This document shows positions 5,973 to 9,006 of a stretch of DNA of 9,006 nucleotides, piece by piece (position 1 is the first letter of the stretch; each line of letters starts with the position of its first letter). Below the pieces are notes generated by a model, which saw only the letters and a program-made list of their open reading frames with translations, did not search any database and had not been told where the DNA came from. Where the stretch lies: assembly GCA_003156495.1 (NCBI GenBank), contig PMHC01000249.1, positions 1 to 9,006 of the forward strand, written 5' to 3'. Origin of the DNA: Acidobacteriaceae bacterium. GTDB lineage: Bacteria > Acidobacteriota > Terriglobia > Terriglobales > Acidobacteriaceae. A program made the position numbers and the translations under genes.

Positions 5973-8267
5973 ATGCCTGACGTAACCTTCACTGTCGACG
6001 GAAAAAAGCTCACCGCTCCGGCGGGAACGCTTTTGATTGACGCCTGCCGCAAGGCCTGCATCGAGATTCCGGCTTTTTGCTACTATCCCGGCCTCTCGTT
6101 GCAGGCCGCCTGCCGCATGTGTCTGGTCCGCATGGAAAAAGTCGGCAAGCTGCAAACCGCCTGCACCACGCGCGTTGCCGAGGGGCAGATTTTTTATACC
6201 GACACGCCAGAAATCGCCCAGGTCCGCAAGGCCAATCTTCAACTGCTGCTGGGCAACCATCCGCTCGACTGCCCGGTTTGCGACGCCGGCGGCGAGTGCG
6301 AATTGCAGGACATGACCTTCAAGTACGGCGCCGGCGTTAGCCTCTACGCCGAAGCGAAAAACCATCGCGAGGAACAGCAATGGTCACCCGCGGTCTTCTA
6401 CGACCGGCCGCGCTGCATTCTCTGCTACCGCTGCATCCGCATGTGCGGCGAGGGAATGGATGTGTGGGCATTGGGCGTAAACAATCGCGGTGCTGACTCC
6501 GCCATCGTGCCCAATGGCGCCGGTCACCAGCTCGACTGCGAGCAATGCGGCATGTGCATCGACGTTTGCCCGGTCGGCGCTTTGACCAGCGGAAGCTATC
6601 GCTATCAGACCCGTCCCTGGGAGATGAATCACGTCTCGACCGTCTGCGCCCATTGCGCCGACGGCTGCAAGGTCACCCTCGGCGTGCGCTCCACGCCAGA
6701 AGGCGCAGCCATTGTGCGCGCCGATAACCGCGACAAGAGCGGCATCAATGGCGACTTTCTCTGCGCCAAGGGCCGCTTCGGTTTCGACTTCGCCGGCTCC
6801 GACGAGCGCCTCACCCAGCCGCTCATCCGCAACGCAGAAGGCAAACTCGCACCCGCCACTTGGGAACAGGCGATTCGCACCGCGGCCGCCAAGCTCAAAG
6901 AGATTCGCGACGCCAAGGGCGGCGAGGCGATCGGCGTCATCGGCTCTAACCGCCTGACCAACGAAGAAAACTATCTGCTGCAAAAATTCGCGCGCACGGT
7001 TCTTGGCTCCAACAACATTGACCACGCGCGCACTGCCGACTACCCGACCTTCGTCCGCGCTTTGGCCGGCCATGCCGACAAGGCCGCCAGCCTGCGCGAT
7101 CTGGCTTCGGCGCCGGCGATTCTGCTCGTCGGCGGCAACCCGACCGAAGAGCATCCGCTTCTTGCCTGGCATCTCCGCACCAATGTGCGGTTGAACCATG
7201 CGCGACTTTACATCGCCAACAGCGCGCCAATCAAGCTCGACCGCCAGGCAAAAGCCGTACAACAGATTTCCGCCGACGGCTACAGAAAACTTGCCAGCTT
7301 CCTCGTCCACGGCGAATCCGACTTCGCTAAAACCATCCTTGCCGAAGAATCGCTGCTGGTTGTTCTTTCCGCTGACGTTTCTGGCAAACCGCTCGCCGAT
7401 CTCATTGCCTGGGGGCTCAAGCGCGGCAATGTGCGCTTCGCGCTGCTCGGCGCTTACGCCAACTCGCGCGGAGCAGCCGACATGGGCCTCGATCCGGCGC
7501 TTTTACCCGGTTACGTTCCGGTTGATAAGCCTGGCCCCTTCGCCGAGTACACCAACCTGCCCACCACTCCGGGAAAAAATTTCGCGCAGATGACAGCCGC
7601 CGACTCCGGCCTTGACGCGTTGTTGATCGTCGGCGCAAATCCCGCGGCGCAAACCAAGCTCGACTCGAAAACATTCCTCGTCGTGCAGGATCTCTTCCTC
7701 ACCGAAACCGCAGCTCAGGCCGACGTGGTTCTGCCCGCCGCCAGTCTCTATGAAAAATCCGGAACCTTGACTAACACCTTCGGCGATGTGCAGATGGTTC
7801 GCAAAGCCGCCGACAGGCCCGGCGTCAAACCCGATTTCGAAATTCTCGTTCGTCTCGCCGAAGCCATGGGAGCGGAAATCGCCAAGCTCGTGCCCTTCGG
7901 CAAGCGCGGCACGACGGGCGATCTGGGCCAGTCGCGCGGCGCCGAGGCCGGCGAGGCTGACCGTCACGCCGTCTGGCTTGAGGCCAACAATCTCGAACCC
8001 CGGCTCAGCCCCTTCGATCCCTTCGCGCTCTTTGACGAAATCGCGCGTTTGGTTCCCGGCTACTCGCTCGACCGCATCAATCTTTTCGCGAGCAATGACG
8101 TGCATTCCGCGCCTCCGGCCGCTTCGAACTTCGTGCCGGCCAAAGCGCTGATCGCACCCGCCCGCGATACGCTCTTTACCTCCGGAACGCTCGGCCGTTA
8201 TAGCCAATCGCTCCAGCAACTGGAACAACATCAGACGCGGAAACAGGCCAAATCCGCGGCTGACTAA
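5973..8267 (+). CDS. nuoG: NADH-quinone oxidoreductase subunit G (75-kDa, multi-Fe-S, molybdopterin-oxidoreductase fold)
   Basis: NuoG carries the Fe-S relay from NuoF towards the membrane. The product is 764 residues. The N-terminal ferredoxin domain has [2Fe-2S] ligands Cys36, 47, 50 and 64 (N1b). Next is the His-Cys3 site His96, Cys100, 103, 109 (N5), then Cys148, 151, 154 and Cys189, 192, 195, the CxxCxxC sets of a two-[4Fe-4S] domain with Cys158 and Cys199 completing them (including N4). A further set Cys225-x2-Cys228-x3-Cys232-x31-Cys264 matches the optional N7 site found in some bacteria. Residues ~270-680 form the catalytically silent molybdopterin-oxidoreductase-like domain; the conserved-looking SGTLGRYSQSL lies near the C-terminus. 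ATG 5973 has an AAGAGGA sequence (5964-5970) unusually close upstream. nuoH follows after 16 bases. Confidence 0.95.
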   Translation: MPDVTFTVDGKKLTAPAGTLLIDACRKACIEIPAFCYYPGLSLQAACRMCLVRMEKVGKLQTACTTRVAEGQIFYTDTPEIAQVRKANLQLLLGNHPLDCPVCDAGGECELQDMTFKYGAGVSLYAEAKNHREEQQWSPAVFYDRPRCILCYRCIRMCGEGMDVWALGVNNRGADSAIVPNGAGHQLDCEQCGMCIDVCPVGALTSGSYRYQTRPWEMNHVSTVCAHCADGCKVTLGVRSTPEGAAIVRADNRDKSGINGDFLCAKGRFGFDFAGSDERLTQPLIRNAEGKLAPATWEQAIRTAAAKLKEIRDAKGGEAIGVIGSNRLTNEENYLLQKFARTVLGSNNIDHARTADYPTFVRALAGHADKAASLRDLASAPAILLVGGNPTEEHPLLAWHLRTNVRLNHARLYIANSAPIKLDRQAKAVQQISADGYRKLASFLVHGESDFAKTILAEESLLVVLSADVSGKPLADLIAWGLKRGNVRFALLGAYANSRGAADMGLDPALLPGYVPVDKPGPFAEYTNLPTTPGKNFAQMTAADSGLDALLIVGANPAAQTKLDSKTFLVVQDLFLTETAAQADVVLPAASLYEKSGTLTNTFGDVQMVRKAADRPGVKPDFEILVRLAEAMGAEIAKLVPFGKRGTTGDLGQSRGAEAGEADRHAVWLEANNLEPRLSPFDPFALFDEIARLVPGYSLDRINLFASNDVHSAPPAASNFVPAKALIAPARDTLFTSGTLGRYSQSLQQLEQHQTRKQAKSAAD

Positions 8268-8271
8268 CGCA

Positions 8272-8286
8272 AAGGAAGATTCGTTG
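8272..8286 (+). promoter_or_regulatory. Ribosome-binding site deciding the TTG start of nuoH
   Basis: AAGGAAG at 8272-8278 lies just before TTG 8284-8286, with 7 bases between AGGA and the start codon. No ATG or GTG gives a complete first transmembrane helix in this frame, so this site is the best evidence for a non-ATG start. Confidence 0.7.
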
Positions 8287-9006
8287 ACGCTCGTTGCATT
8301 CATACTCTGGAGCATTCTCAAGGTCGCCGTCGTCACGGTGATGCTGCTGATGGGCGTCGCCTACACGGTGCTGCTCGAGCGCAAAATGGTCGGCCGCATC
8401 CAGAACCGCTGGGGGCCCTCGCGCGTCGGCCCCTACGGCTTGCTGCAACCGCTGGTCGATGGCGCAAAATCTTTTCTCAAAGAGGACATGATCCCCACCG
8501 CCGTCTATCGGCCGCTCTATCTGCTGGCGCCGATTCTCGCGCTCGGCTGCGCACTGCTCACAATTGGTGTGGTGCCCTTCGGCGAACCAGGCATCGCGCC
8601 CAAGGGTTTCGATCTTTTCGAGATTTCCGACACCAACATCGGCCTGCTCGTCATCCTCGCCATCACCTCGCTCGGCGTCTACGGCGTCGCGCTGGCTGGC
8701 TGGTCGTCGAATAACAAATTTTCTTTGCTCGGCTCGCTCCGCGCCTCGGCGCAGATGATCAGCTACGAGTTGGCCCTCGGCCTTTCGCTGGTCGGCGTCG
8801 TGCTGCGCGCCGGCTCGCTCAACCTGCGCACCATCGTCGAACAGCAGGCCACGCTTGGCGTCGCCACCTGGAACATCTTCGGCGGCTTCCAAATTCTTGC
8901 CTTCTTCATCTACCTGATCGCGGCCTTTGCCGAAACCAACCGCTCGCCCTTCGACCTGCCCGAAGCCGAAAGCGAACTGGTCGCCGGCTACCACACCGAG
9001 TACAGC
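8284..9006 (+). CDS. nuoH: NADH-quinone oxidoreductase subunit H (partial, cut by right edge)
   Basis: NuoH (ND1 homologue) is the membrane subunit that completes the quinone tunnel with NuoB and NuoD. The frame is open to the window end, giving 241 residues of an expected ~330-430. Signatures are LLERKMVGRIQNRWGPSRVG (30-49), GLLQPLVDGAK (52-62) and, at the right end, ETNRSPFDLPEAESELVAGY (217-236) in the charged loop lining the quinone cavity. Several hydrophobic helices lie between. I choose a TTG start at 8284: it has AAGGAAG (8272-8278) upstream (7 bases from AGGA to TTG) and preserves the whole first membrane helix. The next in-frame ATG, at 8341 (residue 20), would cut that helix. It sits 16 bases after nuoG in the same operon. 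Confidence 0.95.
   Translation, partial: MTLVAFILWSILKVAVVTVMLLMGVAYTVLLERKMVGRIQNRWGPSRVGPYGLLQPLVDGAKSFLKEDMIPTAVYRPLYLLAPILALGCALLTIGVVPFGEPGIAPKGFDLFEISDTNIGLLVILAITSLGVYGVALAGWSSNNKFSLLGSLRASAQMISYELALGLSLVGVVLRAGSLNLRTIVEQQATLGVATWNIFGGFQILAFFIYLIAAFAETNRSPFDLPEAESELVAGYHTEYS

Noticed and set aside
6384..7310. 308-codon minus-strand open frame opposite nuoG
   Set aside because: It lies wholly antisense to well-conserved nuoG sequence and its composition mirrors GC-rich third positions. The same applies to the long minus frames at 3413-4096, 4078-4605, 7503-8336 and 8176-8994.
1938..9006. A hydrogenase or formate-hydrogenlyase type complex instead of Complex I
   Set aside because: NuoD-like lacks Ni-binding cysteines, while NuoE, NuoF and NuoG with NADH/FMN motifs and canonical NuoA and NuoH are present. 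The set fits respiratory Complex I.

Overview
This window is the front part of a bacterial respiratory Complex I (NADH:quinone oxidoreductase, nuo) operon. It is preceded by a stand-alone haem-copper oxidase subunit III gene, one small unknown gene on the opposite strand, and the tail of an unrecognised gene. The GC-rich coding sequence, the separate nuoC and nuoD genes, the molybdopterin-fold NuoG with an extra Fe-S motif, and the Gly/Pro-rich N-terminus of the oxidase subunit suggest an Acidobacteriota-like soil or environmental bacterium. That placement rests on family resemblance alone and is tentative.

Layout: (i) 3-212 is the 3' end of an unrecognised + strand gene, closed by a good rho-independent terminator at 234-264. 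(ii) 395-1144 encodes a five-helix cytochrome c oxidase subunit III-like protein with no subunit I or II beside it. (iii) 1298-1609, on the - strand, encodes a 103-residue protein I do not recognise, with a strong Shine-Dalgarno. (iv) 1610-1937 is a 328-base divergent intergenic region. It carries a GTAC-based repeat at 1672-1689 overlapping a plausible nuo promoter. (v) 1938 to the right edge is nuoA-nuoC-nuoD-nuoE-nuoF-nuoG-nuoH, all on +, with nuoH cut by the window end.

The nuo genes are tightly coupled: A/C abut with no gap, C/D overlap by 1 base, D/E by 4 and E/F by 8. F/G are separated by 94 bases and G/H by 16. NuoE, NuoF and NuoG form the NADH-oxidising arm that passes electrons along Fe-S clusters. 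NuoC and NuoD belong to the connecting module beside the quinone site. NuoA and NuoH are membrane subunits. All readable catalytic and cluster-binding motifs are intact.

The clearest departure from the textbook order is that nuoB, which carries terminal cluster N2 and normally lies between nuoA and nuoC, is absent here. It must be encoded elsewhere if the complex is functional. I see no mobile element, CRISPR array, RNA gene or evidently new multi-gene system. The points worth a second look are the displaced nuoB, the divergent promoter/operator region, and the small unknown protein next to it.
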